Below are positions 36,420-49,627 of a stretch of 64,000 nucleotides of DNA, piece after piece. The notes under the pieces were generated by a model. The model was not told the DNA's origin and did no database searches. It saw nothing but the letters and a program-made list of their open reading frames with translations. Origin of the DNA: Nyssa sinensis. Lineage: Eukaryota > Streptophyta > Magnoliopsida > Cornales > Nyssaceae. The translations under genes and the position numbers were made by a program. The DNA lies in NCBI GenBank assembly GCA_008638375.1, contig CM018036.1, forward strand, positions 12,028,328 through 12,092,327, written 5' to 3'. The stretch's first letter is position 1; the number at the start of each line of letters is the position of its first letter.

Positions 36420-38090
36420 CTTAAATGTTATAAATAACATTCCAAGAACATTAAGCCATACAATACAATGAAGCCATATAATACAACAAAACCTTGATAC
36501 TGTGAAGCCAATTCCATTAACCTCCTTCTAACATTATGAAGCCATACAACAAAAGGCCACCCTTTGCATCCCTGACCAAAAAACGATGCAAAAAGAAGTC
36601 TAGAAGAGCAACTTATAATGATAATGCCACTCCACCAAATGTCCAACACATAATCCTGGTCTAGAGCCTTTCCTAACCACAAACTAACTCTTTTACTAAA
36701 CAAAAGGCGGCATTGCTCTTCCACAATACACAGCCGTGACAAACCAAAAGGACCAAAACCTTAACCGAAGCCCATCCAAGCTTGTTCTCCCCATTCTTTA
36801 CTGTAACCACCCGCGTCCCACAAGTCATTGGGCTCTCCAAAACCCACAATGCCACTGACCCAAATAGAGTTGCTTTTTTCGCCTTTTCAAAATACAGGAC
36901 TATGATCAAGAAATCTCTGCTCCCAGTCATTTCTTTGTAGTAGTCCTTTTAACTTTTGACACCAATTGGTGTCACCATATGTTCCCATTAAATGGGAACC
37001 ACAGAAAAGTTCAGGATGTACTCATAGATAGAGACGACCAAATTTCACACAAAAGAAATTGGGGTCCAGATATACAATAAATAATCAACAAGCCCTCCAA
37101 AATCCTTAATCACAAACAATATATGAAACACTCTATAGCCACTTCCCCATAATCAATTAACTATTAGCAAAACTCTATGTTTCCTCTTCTTCCAAGTAAG
37201 GGGAAAACAAAGTGCCTGAAATCTATTGCCAAAATTTAGTCACCTCGTTACTCTTAACGATACAAGTGTTTGAGAACCATGAAGGGGAAAAAAATCCTTA
37301 AGGAGTACCCTAGCCAAACCTAATGAGAAAATAAAAAGAAGAGTCACCAAACAATATCTCCCAGTAAGTTCTCACTGAAGACTCATAAAATAATGCCAAC
37401 AACAAAACCACCATATCTAGTTCTCAATCCAGCACGTTTCCCCTAAAATCCGGCATGCAGTCCCTAACCCATCAACATTAATTTACCCCAAAAGCGAAAA
37501 AATAAAACTTAAAAAACATACTAATCATCTTTTCATGACCTTCCACCATGAGTCCAATCAATCTAACAAAATTATCATCACTAATCACATGGCATTCCCA
37601 TCTTTAAATTTTCTAAGCTTCAATTCATCATTTCCATGAGCTAGAACCACAAGAGCCTCTCATATTTTTAGTTGAATATCCCATTAGGGAGAGAGAGGGG
37701 GGGGGGGGGGGAGTCATATTTTGACGCAATGCATACCTCATAAAAGTATCACTTTTCAACTCCCTAGACATCTTCCTAGTGCTCTAATTCAAAGCCATGA
37801 GGGAACCAAAACATAAGCCTCACCCACCTTGTTCAACAAACACACTACCACCCACTTCCACGAATGGTGTTTTAATTCTTAATCCTTACCAAACTAGAGG
37901 CCTTGCTAAAAATACTCTTCACTAAGTAGGAAACCCATCCCCTATCCCTGCAAAAAAAAAAAAAAAAGAGTGGTGTCAATGGGCCTTCTATAAAACCCAC
38001 ATACACAATAGGAAAAAGAGGGAAGGGTGGAGAATAAAATCTACAATTTACCCTCACAAAGCCCAAAACATCCTTCAAAGTACTTGTATT
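36420..38090 (-). other. Coding-like remnant in the 5' intron, type not identified
   Basis: Several minus-strand frames keep protein-like stretches (SRDFLIIVLYFEKAKKATLF, CGTRVVTVKNGENKLGWASV, KDVLGFVRVNCRFYSPP) interrupted by stops. This looks like an old retroelement or other coding relic (a LINE ORF is possible), but I cannot assign it. A 15-base G run sits at 37,697-37,711. Confidence 0.3.
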
Positions 38091-38430
38091 TCAACCAATC
38101 TAAATCTTGGTATAAAAGAATTCCAAACTTGATCTAACTATAAAGTGTTAATTAATCGTGATTCCAATTACAGAGATTGATAAAACAAGCATGGTAATTA
38201 ACATATCCTGAACCATATACACAATAGGAAGAAGAGGGCGAGGGTGGTGAGCAAAGTCTACAATTAACCCAGCACAAAGCCCAAAACATCCTTCAAAATA
38301 CTTATATTTCAACCAATCAAAGTCTTAGTATAAAAGAATTCTATACTTAATCTAACTTTAAGCTGTTTTTTAATCTTGATCCCGATTACTAAGATTGATA
38401 AAACCATCATGGTAATTAACATATACTGTC
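38001..38430. repeat. Direct tandem duplication, period about 216 bp
   Basis: Two adjacent copies, from 38,001 and from 38,217, share ATACACAATAGGAA, AAAGCCCAAAACATCCTTC, TATAAAAGAATTC and TGGTAATTAACATAT in the same order and spacing. Divergence is visible but modest. Confidence 0.8.
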
Positions 38431-38518
38431 CATTACCCACCAGTAGACCATCTACTATTTTCTTCCAATTCGACACTCTTCTCCTAAGATAAGCCATCTA
38501 GTGCATAAAACTATGTAT

Positions 38519-39069
38519 CATGGTTTTGAATCGAGGTCGCGGTATAACGGTATCAGGAGCATTGGGTCATACGTAACGGGAATCGGAAATCACACCTAAA
38601 TAACACTTAAGAAGATATTTTATTATTTTATAAAAAAAAAAAATTAACGTTAAGCTGACAAGAAGTATCATTTAATTTGAATAACAATACAACAAGTAAT
38701 ATAAATAATAACAAAAAATTGTTATAAGCATGAAACTCAATTTAATGTGATTAGTTATGAAATAAAAAAAAATATTAAAAATTTTGGTCATATTGGCCCG
38801 AATGTTTTGGTAACCCACGTCAATTTTTTAGGATTATTTTCTTAAGTATCTCTCTTGTATATAAATCTTATAAAAATAAAAATCATAAGAATTCTAAAAA
38901 AAAAAACTTAAACTAAAAATTTGAAGAAAAAAACTCAAAACAACCGTAAGGGTGTTACATAACGATATCAGCCGATACGACTATAAATTTTAGTCACAAC
39001 GATATATCAGCATCTACCAAGATCGGAAGGTCAAAAAATTAATACGTAACGGCCGTTATTTAAACCATG
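38519..39069. mobile_element. hAT-like MITE with 8-bp target duplication
   Basis: The ends CATGGTTT and AAACCATG are inverted repeats, with further inverted similarity inside (GCGGTATAACGG against ACGGCCGTTACG). The identical octamer CTATGTAT stands outside both ends (38511-38518 and 39070-39077). An 8-bp duplication is the hAT signature. Length 551 bp, AT-rich and non-coding interior. Confidence 0.75.
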
Positions 39070-39169
39070 CTATGTATTACTTCACTTGCTACATGCCATA
39101 GAGCACCTTTTGAATTCAATTTTAACAATAATACTACGTGTCCTCAACTTTTGTACCAAATTTTGCAAT

Positions 39170-39482
39170 CGTGTTAGGAAAAAGTTAAGGGGAGCTTAGA
39201 GAATGGCTCCTTTATGCCTTGTTTAGTGTTTTTGGAGGGAAAGGAACAAGAGGATTTTTAAAGGCATAGAACTATCTAGCCAAAACTTGAGGCATTTTTT
39301 TGTATTTGTGGTATTTTTGGTGTAAAGTGGAATTCCCTATGTATTTAAACTTCTTTATTACTTTTTTGGGGGACTTAGGGCTGTGTTTTTTGTAGCCTTT
39401 TTTTTTTGTGTACATGGGTTTGCCTCCCTCGGACACCTTGTTTATAATACAAGATCATCGTTACTCATCAAAAAGAAAAAAT
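39170..39482 (+). mobile_element. LINE 3'-end fragment
   Basis: A degenerate frame reads RMAPLCLV-CFWRERNKRIF, the conserved C-terminal motif of plant LINE ORF2. It is followed by a T/G-rich 3' part (GTACATGGGTTTGCCTCCC) and an A-rich tail at about 39,470-39,482. Heavily 5' truncated. Confidence 0.6.
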
Positions 39483-39498
39483 TAGTTGAAATAAGTCT

Positions 39499-39999
39499 TG
39501 TCATGGCTCGCCCACAATGTGTAATTTTGTCCGCTTTGGGCCCATAACCCTTATGGTTTTGTCCTAAAGTTTCCCTCTAAAGCGCCTTACATAGATGAGA
39601 GGAACCCACATATATATGGCCCCTCCCCTTCACCTTCCCAAGCAATGTGGGACACCGAATTTGACTTACCTCAACCATCTAGGGCACCCTCTCAACGGGC
39701 TCTGCATCCCTCAAGTCTTTGGGCCTCTTGGTTAGCTCCAACGCCCCTTAGAGGCACACGCATCCCGTCAAGATCCAACTATGATACCATTTTATCACGG
39801 TTTATCCACAATTATGCAATTTTGTCTGCTTTGGGCCCACTAGTCCTCACAGTTTTGTCTTGAGGTTTCCCTCAGAAGCGCCTTATAAAGATGAGAGGAG
39901 CCCACACATATATGGCTCCTCTCCTTCACCTTCCCAAACGATGTGGGACACCAAAAGTTTGCCTCACCTCAACCATCTTGGGCACCCTCTCTAATGGCA
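39499..39999 (-). mobile_element. TRIM-like element, minus orientation
   Basis: Two direct repeats of about 200 bp (39,499-39,695 and 39,793-39,999) share ATTTTGTC-GCTTTGGGCCCA, AGCGCCTTA, AGATGAGAGGA, CCCACA-ATATATGG and GATGTGGGACACC-type blocks. They flank about 97 bp of non-coding sequence. ATGATACCAT at about 39,781-39,790, next to the second repeat, is the reverse complement of a decayed TGGTATCA primer-binding site, which gives the minus orientation. Outer target duplications were not found. Confidence 0.62.
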
Positions 40000-41799
40000 C
40001 ATTATTTGAGATACAAAATTTGGTACTATTACTCCAATTTTGATTCTTAATCACAAATTCATTCAACATTAATAAAAGCCCAACCACATTTCCAAAATGC
40101 ACATTAGATAGTTGAAATAGGTTTAGTCTCCTTACTTCTGTTACAATTTAATCCTCTACATAAGGCTCAAATCATCCTCCATCAGCATAAACAAAATGTA
40201 CGACCAATGCCATCATTTTAGCATGAAAGGTTGTTTGGCTTCTAAATCCTAGCATGAGTTCTAAATACTTGCAATACAAGCCTTCACAAAATTATACACT
40301 CTCCCCAAATAGTCAATGATCCAATTACTAAACACACACTTCAAAAACTTGATTTTACCAAAAAATAAATAAATAAATTGAATCTTGAAATGCTTAAACA
40401 ATAGAAAGATTCCCACCAAGACACCACCTTAGCCAAAATTTATAGAATCTCAAGAAACATATATTTGAACAAACAATAACAACCCCCCAGGCCTACTTTA
40501 ATATTAGTGGGTCCCATAGTTAACAAAAAACACTAACACCGTAGCAATTCTCGTTTAGGAACTCCTATTCTAAAATATGGTACACTTTGGTTCTGGAACA
40601 CTACATTTAATGATCCAATAAATATTTTCTTCTTTTTTTCAATTAGTTTTGAACGGCCATAATGGCAAAATAGAATTTATTTAACCAACCCCGAATAGTT
40701 GAAATAAAGGCTTAGTTGAGTTTTTCAAGTAGTTTTTTACTTTATAAGAAATAACATGAAAAATGAATTGAAACTTTAGTATTGAACTTTTTTGGCAAAA
40801 GATTGAAAAAAAAAGACCATAATACAAGTACAAAACAATAACTAAACTTATAGAGGATACACTAGTTTTTATGCTTTTTTGCATAATTAATTCCAATATA
40901 ACAAATTTTCTAAAAGTGAAATATATCATTAATTGACACTTGTTAAAAGAAAATTATTCTCGAATTTAGAAATATATCAAAGCATTCCAACTATATGATT
41001 TATATAAGCCTATCCCAATTATACCAGGTCTTTGGATATGTGGTATGCCATTTTCCCATTCCACATACCAAAACAGTCTATGTTCCAGTTCCAGGTAACA
41101 TAGTTTGGTCCCAAATTGACTTAAGAAAAGAAATCTCCATTGCAAAATGAAACCTAAACCCTTGATCAATGGTAAAAAAGAACCTACCCAACCAAACCAC
41201 TCACTCTCTCTTAATTGTAGGATTATGTGAATGCAACGTTAAAAATTAGCAAATAATCTTAGCTTAAAGAAGTTATGCTTCCCTAAGGTAAACCTATCCT
41301 GTAACAAGAGGTACCTATAACCCTAGAGCAAAGATTCCTTCTTTTCAAAAGGTGTGCACACATGTGCAAGCTTGAGTGTATGTGTGCGTGTGTGAGAGAG
41401 AGATAGTGAACTAACAGAAAGTTGGTGCATCATCTCCATCCTTTTTTTCTCCGAGACTCTAATTCTTCTCCCTTTCTTTCCCAATAGCATCAACCTCGTA
41501 TCCACCAAAATGTTGCATGGCCCATAGTAATTATTCTCAAACTTCGAATGAAATAGGCAGGAATACAATATTTCTTCTAGATGCATCAAGATCTCATATT
41601 TTGTACCTTAAGCATTACACAGCATAGCTTTATCCTTCCTTTTGTAATGTATTCTAATCAAAAGACAGTAGTTTTCTCAAATATAAGGGTCTTAATAGGC
41701 ATACTCCACAGCTTAGTGAGTAATCCCCTTTCAGCCTGCCTTAGTCAGTCTTCCCCTTTGCACTCCTACTCATGCCAAACTTGCCTCTTCCGCTCGTGA
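40000..41799. other. Intron sequence of the large minus-strand gene, unassigned
   Basis: AT-rich and non-coding. No exon or clear mobile element was recognised. Confidence 0.45.
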
Positions 41800-42532
41800 T
41801 GTAGTGGCCCTCACCCGCTCACGCACTCACACTTAGGCAATTGTACACAAAAGAGTTATATTATTACACAAGAATGCTTTACAAGGCTAGAGATACTTTG
41901 AGGACTCTCACTCTTTAGAAGTTATCAGTCTATGAGCCCACTCTTCAAAAGTTATCACTCTATGAGGAGTTTAGAAATTCCAAATGACCTATTATATTAT
42001 TAGACAGGAATGCTTTACAAGGCTAGAGATACTATTATTACACAAGAATGCTTTACAAGGCTAGAGAACTCTCACTCTTGAGAAGTATCGCTAGTTTGTT
42101 TGCAAATGACCTACCCTACCCTATTTATAGTTGTTCACCTCCTCAATGGATGGCTAAGATCAATCTAATCCTATAGTTACAATTTATTCTCCAAAATATT
42201 CTCACCTCCTTAAAAGAACCTTCTAGAGCTCTTCTATAAATATCTCATATCTACACTACTCTAAAATGTTTCTCTATTCTCTAATCTCTACAATGATACA
42301 AGACATTCCTACACTTCTCTAAAATATTCCAGAACACTCCACACAACACTACAAGACTCAAGAGTGAATGTTCTAGATGAGTCTACACAACTATAGTATA
42401 TACATGAACATTCCAGAAGACTCTAGGCAAAATATAGTCAAGCAAGCACGCTAAGCAGCCAACATGCATCCAATAAGTTCCTGCATGGTGCCTACGTGGC
42501 ATAACATTCCTTGAACTTGTTGGGGCGTGACA
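41800..42532 (-). mobile_element. LTR-like block (possible solo LTR)
   Basis: On the plus strand it starts TGTAGTGGCC and ends GGGGCGTGACA, that is TGTCACGCCCC on the minus strand, a common LTR start. A block ATTATTACACAAGAATGCTT followed by TACAAGGCTAGAGA occurs three times (about 41,860, 41,997 and 42,032). No matching pentamers were found at these ends (CGTGA and TTAGC), so the boundaries are provisional. Confidence 0.42.
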
Positions 42533-44399
42533 TTAGCCTCAATATTGATAATTTGATACAAATAGGGTTTCCTCTCGCTATAAAACAATTCAAGCAACTC
42601 ATTATAGTTCCCTACGTCTATGATTACACATTGACCCAGCCCAAAAATGTATACACACTTATCTAACCTCACGTGAACCTACTACAGTTGCAATTTTCCC
42701 TCAACAAAAATATCTCTATCACAAATTGTCATGAACTGGATAAATGATTGAAGCATCCTCTAGCAAATAATAAAGAAATTGACACTGACAGTATGGGCAA
42801 AAAAAAAAAAAAAAAAACTTATGTTTCCTTCTTTTTAATAATGAATGTAATAAATATTCATTATTACCCACTGTGAAATCTCCAATAACACGAGGAAATT
42901 AGAAGCAAATGATGAGATCAACTGTGATCATACAAATTCCACTCACTGCAAACTTGCCAATCTTAGCTTCTTTCCAACTATAGAGAACTAAGCAATTCAT
43001 TTCTCTCACTTTGAAACCACCAAACTTAAGACTCATATGCCCTCAGCCCCTTAAATTCATATTTTCTTTCCACCCATTGCATCACAAATTGAATTGAGAT
43101 TCTTCTAACCTTAAATAAGATCACTCATAGATAATGGCTTGCGTTCAGCACCATGTCTATAATGACCCAAATTTAGTTTTGCTCCATTTTCTTACCACAC
43201 GAATTTGTTTATATTTCCATTTGTCTGCTAGATTCCATGTTTATAAGTTCATTCCATATCAAGGCAGACCAGAATATAGTTATATAGACTCTCATAGGGA
43301 CTTGTGAAAGTTCAATAAATGGATAGAGGAAATCGTTCATATATAAAAGCTTGTCACACTTGAATCCATCAAAGATTTATTGTAAAACACCAAGAATACA
43401 TGGTTTTGCGGCTCTTGCCAACAATCAAATACAAACAACACAAAATGTCCCCACAAAGTGCCCCCCTTACATGATAACGACGATTGGTTTACATTTACAA
43501 AACACAAGCACAAGCAGTAAACAATTGACACAATAATTTATTTCACCAAACTACCCTTAACAGACCCAAGTTTAATATTTTAATCTCTTTCTTTTGATAA
43601 GCTTCAGCTAAAATTAGTCTTGAGCTACAATTATGCCCCCCAAACTCTTCCTGGAACAATGATGTATTAATTCTCAAGCCAGCAAAACCTTGTCAACCAA
43701 ATTAAGAAAGAAACAAAAAAAATGAAGGAAGAAGGCCAAAGTAGGTCAGTAATTGATGTGTAAGTCTAAGCAACCTATAATTCGTAAAGAAAAATATATC
43801 ATAACCACCCAAACAACTTTTCATGCAAGGACTACAATTTCACATCAAGTACCATGGTCATAAATGGGAGTGATGGTGATGAAATTTATTGTATTCCTTT
43901 TAACCTGTTGGCACTCTCAAATATACAGTTGTGCATTCCCTTTTTCTCTTATGTTTCACCCTCTAACTTCATCTCACCTATCCAGCAAGAAAAATAAAAT
44001 TTCCATTTTTACTAAACTTGAGCCTCAAACATGTTCTATCTTCACCATGATTTGGACACAGGTTCGCCGTAATGTGCAATCATTATCAACAATAGTTTAC
44101 TTTAACGAGATTTATCATTTAGGCAGAAGTCAAATAAGAATCAGTTACATTAACAAGGGATATTCAGCACATCCAATTCAAGTGTGAATCATGAGAAGGG
44201 ACACTCAATTCAACTAACTAAATTAAACACACATTAAAGAAACAATAATCATAAAACAAAGAAGCTAAGTCAGATGAAATGAAATGCACCCTTGCCCTTA
44301 AACGAACACAAGTAAGATCAACCAATGACACAGTGCCTAAATATCTTACTCCAAATACCACAAATCCAAGCTACCAAAACAATATATACACATATATAA
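42533..44399. other. Intron sequence of the large minus-strand gene, unassigned
   Basis: AT-rich, with an A run at about 42,799-42,818. No coding exon or mobile-element ends were recognised. Confidence 0.4.
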
Positions 44400-44960
44400 A
44401 TGCGTATTTATGTAGAATGAGCCCCGCTGAATCACACACAAAACCCTAAAATCGCGCATTTTGTCAGCACCAAGCAATAATCACCCAAAAAGAAAACACA
44501 CACACACAATTCCACAACAACCCCGACAAGATCGAACCCGTCATGTCACAATTCAAACCATGAATGAGCGATTGAATTAAATGCAAACCAGAAAAAGATT
44601 ATAGATGCCGTGACGAGACTCTGCCCAAACGAAACACGCCAGAACCTTGACCAGAAATTCTGTCCTCCAATATAATGTGGGGTAGAGAGAAAGTTTTAGG
44701 GTTTGTAAAGAGGGAGGGGTGAATTACTATGACGCCGATGGGCCTCCACTGAACTTCCTAATCGATCCTTCAATAGCTTCGATTATGTTTCTAGGGTCTC
44801 AGTCGGATAGAGAAATGGGCGCACAGGAATTTGGAATCTTTAGAGAGAGAAAGAAGAGAGAGAAAATGAGGTGTTGCAGAGAAAGATAAAGTGATCGAAA
44901 TAGTGCGAAATTTTCAACGAACTGTGGAACCAAGCTTAGGTTCCGGCCGGGTCTGGGTCT
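44400..44960 (-). promoter_or_regulatory. Probable first (non-coding) exon and core promoter of the large minus-strand gene
   Basis: Read on the minus strand this is a C/T-rich leader typical of plant 5' UTRs (CTCTCTCTTCTTTCTCTCTC near 44,855, AAACCCTAAAAC near 44,700), and it has higher GC than its surroundings. Donor-like sites follow to the left. It is the only leader-like region between the start codon at 35,716 and the copia element at 45,530. If correct, the leader intron spans about 8.5 kb. Confidence 0.4.
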
Positions 44961-45529
44961 GGTCTGGGTCTGGGTTCGGATGCCGAGGCTGATGATTCGG
45001 AGTGCGAAGCTTGTGAGAAATGTGTTCGCACTTTTACCAATTAAAATCTGCCATGTGAGAAAGTGTTTGGGCTCACTTTTGAGATCGCCTCGTTATCTCA
45101 TACATGAAGAACGAGCATTACATTGATCACTCCCTTTAATTTGAATAAATTTCACTCATTTCCTGTGAAATAAAACATAAATACGTATAACCTTTTTATT
45201 TTTAAAAAATAAAATTATACTAATCTTTTTCAAAGTTTATATTTGAATTATAATTTCTCCCTTTTGATATTCAACAGTCAATTGACTTGAAAGAAGTTAT
45301 TATATCATCTTAAATTTTTTTTAAAAGATAATTTAACTCATAATAAACATTAAAAAACTAAAAATATATAATTTCTTGATATTTTCATACCCTAATCAAG
45401 GAATTACTTCAAATTGTTGTTCCATATAGTTCTCTTTCTTTCCCGATTTGTTGGTTCATCAAGAATAGTCATTGTTAGAACAATGAGAAAAATAAATTAC
45501 TGTCAACTGCTTGAAAAACTATTTCACCA

Positions 45530-45774
45530 TGTTAGCGATATATGTATATAACAGTTAGGGTTTGGTAATATATGTGCATGATGGCTAGAGTTTTGTGTAT
45601 AACTTGTATATCACTCTAGGGTTTTCTTTTCCTTTCCTTTTTTTTTCCCTTTTTTTCTTTTTTCTTACCTTCCTTATATATGCCTTGCATTTCCTATATA
45701 AAGGAGGGCTCATTCTCTTGTGTAGACACACTAGACACACATACAATATATGATTTCTTTTCTCCCTTTCAATA
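45530..45774 (+). repeat. 5' LTR of the copia element
   Basis: Starts TGTTAGCGATATATG; ends TTTCAATA just before the primer-binding site, where a terminal CAACA has probably mutated. Contains CCTATATAAAGG (about 45,694) as the likely TATA box. Confidence 0.85.
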
Positions 45775-48700
45775 TGGTATCAGAGTCATAACCTCCCAGC
45801 GCCCTCTATTTTATCAACCCTAAGTGGTGACTACTATCACCACCAATTCTTTTTGGTGATTACTATCACCACCAGCATTTTGCGTTGCGTATGCACATAT
45901 TGTCCACCACTATTGGTCACTAATACACATGATTCAGATACACTACCTCAAGAATTTGTGGTCAAACAAGCTAGTTCAAGCCCAAGTCAGAATCTACTCA
46001 GCCAGACGATTCCAACACCAGTGGTCAAAGTCCATTTCAATGTCGCACGCATCGATCAAAAAATTGGAGTTCCATCACACCCGCTTCACGTGCCACCACT
46101 TGGCTCATTGTGTTGCCACCTCAGCCACTATGCTACATCATCTGCCATGTGTCTTGACATGTCAATCAAAATTGCCATGTCATCTATCACATGTCCTGTC
46201 ATGTCACGTCATCTTTCCATGTCAGCCTACCAGCTCATCGCCATGTCAGCTCCACATCAATGCCACGTCAGTCCTAACCTAAATTTTCAGGTAGAGCGGT
46301 TCAGCCAAATTGGTTAAGAGCTGCATCTTCTCTCTACCGGTTCAGCCCTCTTTTGGTTAGTTCACAGCCGGTTCACACCAGTTTCTGCACTATTTCAATG
46401 AATTTGTTCTGATTTTGGCCTCCGTTTTCACCTAAAACTGCCGCTACAATATACTTCTTTGATTTTACCGTACTTTTTTTTTGCTTCTTTAATTGCTTGC
46501 TATGAACAAGTTTGAGACCCCCCAACCCATTCTTACCATTTTAAGTGGATCCAACTATAATTTATGGGTTTAAGCCATTCGAAATTTCTTGAAAGGATGT
46601 CGTTTTTAGCATTAAGTTACTAGTGAAAGCTATGAACTCGTAAAAGAAAAAAAAAAAAAAGATAATGAAAACTTCAATGATCGACTTAAAGCTTGGGAGA
46701 GTAAAAATCACAAAATCATCACTTGGTGCCACAGTACCTTTCATTTATAATCAGTTTAGTCATTTTGAAACAACAAAGGAAATATGAGATTTCTTGGTCA
46801 ACTAGTACATAACTGCAGATCTGGTTTACCAATATCAGGTTTAAAATACCCTTCATTGCATGAAACAAGACCCCGGATAGTCTATCAGTGAATTTTTCTC
46901 TCAAATGCATTTTGTATGGGACCAACTGGCACAATCAGAACCTTTGTGGGAAACTAATGGTGATACCTCTAAATTCACTGCATATCGAGATCATTTGAGA
47001 CTCGTTTAATTTCTTATGGCACTAACTACTAATTTTGAACCTAATAGAGCTTTACTTCTCTATCAACATCCGCTACTTACTATTGACAGTGCTATTTTTG
47101 AACTCATCTATGAAGAAACACAACTTGGCACTACAAAATCTTCTCACCGCTCAAATGTGCTTATTGTTCCATCTCGTTCTTATGAGGGAAATCATTTTTC
47201 CACAAGTTAGAAGACTTGCAAATACTACCACAAGACTGGTCATTTTCTTTCTAAGTGTCCAATCATTGTATGTAAAATCTGTTAAAAGAAATGCCACAAA
47301 CAACTATCCTATGAAATTTTCCACCATTATGCCATCTTCTCTTGAGTGTCACTATTGCCACAAGATCAATCATATCATTGATAATTGTCCTACTAAGCCT
47401 CCCTTTCAGTTTAAAGGGAACTCATTCAAACCTGGTACTTTATCCAGATTCTCTTATTGTCATGCTATCATTGCTACCACCCACTCTTAATAATTGTTGA
47501 TGATATTGAGGCTATGGTTAAATAGGTTCCCTCTAAATCTGGCCCAAACATTGCCTTATTTGTTCTCTTAGGTACTACCTCTTGGTTTTGTGTTTTTTGA
47601 TTTTGCATGTTGTAACCATATGATCTTTAATTTTACACTTTTTCATCTAAAATTCTTAATTTTCGTGCACCCAATATTCGTACTACTAATAGATCTCACA
47701 TATAGGTCAATCACATTGGTCATATTTCTACTTCAAAATTGTCACTCCCTGATACTTATTTTATTCCCAAACTAACTCTTAATTTAATCCCTATGGACCA
47801 ATTATGTGATATTGGCTTTGGCTTACATTTTTTGGATTTGGTTGTTATGTGTAGGACCCACATACGAGATAAATTATTGGGACAGGGTGTAAAGTTGGGC
47901 GTTTGTTTGAACTCACCTTTCAACATGTTGCACCTAGCTCTTCTCTTTGTCTATCCTTATTTCAGTCTACAACATCAACTTTTGCTAGCTCTACTCTTTA
48001 TTTGTGGCATTCTTGCTTGGGTCATGTATCTATTAGTCGAATTCACCTTTAATTTCCAGTGGTCACTTATTGTCCATTAGTGATGGGTCTATTACTTGTT
48101 TATCATGTCAACTTGTTAAACAACCCACCTTGTCTTTTAATAAAAGTGAATTTATTTCTCTGGCACTTTTTGATTTGATTCATTTTGATGTATAGGGTCC
48201 TTCGTCAAAATTCTACTACGAGTGGTTCTAAGTATTTTGTTATCTTTATTAACGATTATTCACGTTTCACTTGGATATATCTCATGCGTGCAAGATCCAA
48301 ATTATCACAACTTTATATTTCTTTTGCTACTATGGTCAAAACTCAATTTTTTAAGACCATTAAAGTTTTTCGTAGTGATAATGCTAAAGAATATCTTGAG
48401 TCCAGACTCCAAAGATTCCTCGACCAACATGGCACCATTATTTAATGTTCTTGTCTAGGAACCGCTCAATAAAATGAACGAGCAAAACGAAAATATCGGC
48501 ACATATTGGGTTTCGCTCATGTTTTAATTCATCTTCATGTCTAGAACGTTTTTTGGGAGAAGTTACCCCCACAGCTGTCTATACCATGAATCTTGTTCCC
48601 TCACGTGTGATTCATTATCAGTCCCCTTATGAATGCCTTCATAGTACTCCCCCTAATTATATTATTCTCAAGGTATTTGGTTGTGTTTGCTTTGTCTTAT

Positions 48701-49404
48701 TTCAACCACATACGCACACTAAACTCGAAGCTTATGCATAGTATGTTGCTTCATTGGATATGGCATCGAAAGGGTATCGTTGTTGGGGATCCAATTTCTA
48801 ACTATCTTTCGATTTATCATTATGTCGTCTTTTGGGAATATACCATGCTTTCCACAATAAGTCAATTTATATATGCTCCTCGCTCTTCCTATTTTTTTGT
48901 TGTTCTCCATATACTTTTCTATATCAAGGGCACTTTATTCCATGGCCTTCATTTATCTGCTCATTCATTTTTTATAATGCATATCTACTCTGATACTGAT
49001 TAGGTTAGTGATCCCACTTATCATCGTTCTGTTACTAGTTATTTCTTCTTTCTTGACGATTCTCTAATCTCTCGGCATTACAAAAAACAAACTATTACTA
49101 CTAGATCTAGTACATAAGCTAAATATCGAGCACTGAAAAATACTATCGTCGAGCTTCTTTGGTTACGGTGGTTATTCAGATAGCACATAACGATGTTTTT
49201 CATAAGCGCATCAAACATATTAAACTAAATTGTCATTTTGTCTGTCATCATCTACTTCATGGTACTCTATCGTTAGTGAATGTTACTTCTTTTGCTCAAA
49301 CTGCTGATATCTTCACTAAAACATATCATCTTGGATGCTTCCATGACTTGGTTTTCAAACTCTAGTTGGCCTCTCCTTTGCCACCTTGAGTTTTCGCAAT
49401 GGAG

Positions 49405-49627
49405 TGTTAGCAATATATGTGTATAACGGCTAGTGTTTGGTGATATATGTGTATGACGGTTAAGGTTTTGTATATAAGTTGTATATCACTCTTTTTTCCC
49501 TTTCTTTCATTTTTTTCTTACATTCTTTATGTATGTCTTGCCTTTCCTATATAAAGGAGGGCTCACTCCCTTGTATAGACACACAATACATACATACGAT
49601 ATATGATTTCTTTTCTCCCTTTTAACA
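49405..49627 (+). repeat. 3' LTR of the copia element
   Basis: Starts TGTTAGCAATATATG after GCAATGGAG (a weak polypurine tract) and ends TTTTAACA. It is about 22 bp shorter than the 5' LTR, mainly in the T-rich middle. Confidence 0.85.

Larger units (their letters stand above)
45530..49627 (+). mobile_element. Ty1/copia retrotransposon, both LTRs, degraded interior
   Basis: 5' LTR 45,530-45,774 and 3' LTR 49,405-49,627 share TGTTAG-ATATATGT, TTTCCTATATAAAGGAGGGC and GATTTCTTTTCTCCC. The primer-binding site TGGTATCAGAG follows the 5' LTR directly at 45,775. The flanking pentamers are CACCA and CAACA. Interior remnants in order: gag start with FETPQPILTILSGSNYNLW, a CCHC zinc knuckle (CHYCHKINHIIDNC, about 47,345), integrase (VIFINDYSRFTWIYLMRARS, FRSDNAKEY), then RNase H (HILFYIKGTLFHGL; RSST-AKYRAL). 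Nearly all of the reverse transcriptase is missing between integrase and RNase H. Many stops and shifts; not autonomous. Confidence 0.9.

Noticed and set aside
37697..37711. Run of 15 G as a possible functional G-quadruplex
   Set aside because: A single homopolymer next to a GA repeat in an intron; likely replication slippage and also error-prone in sequencing.
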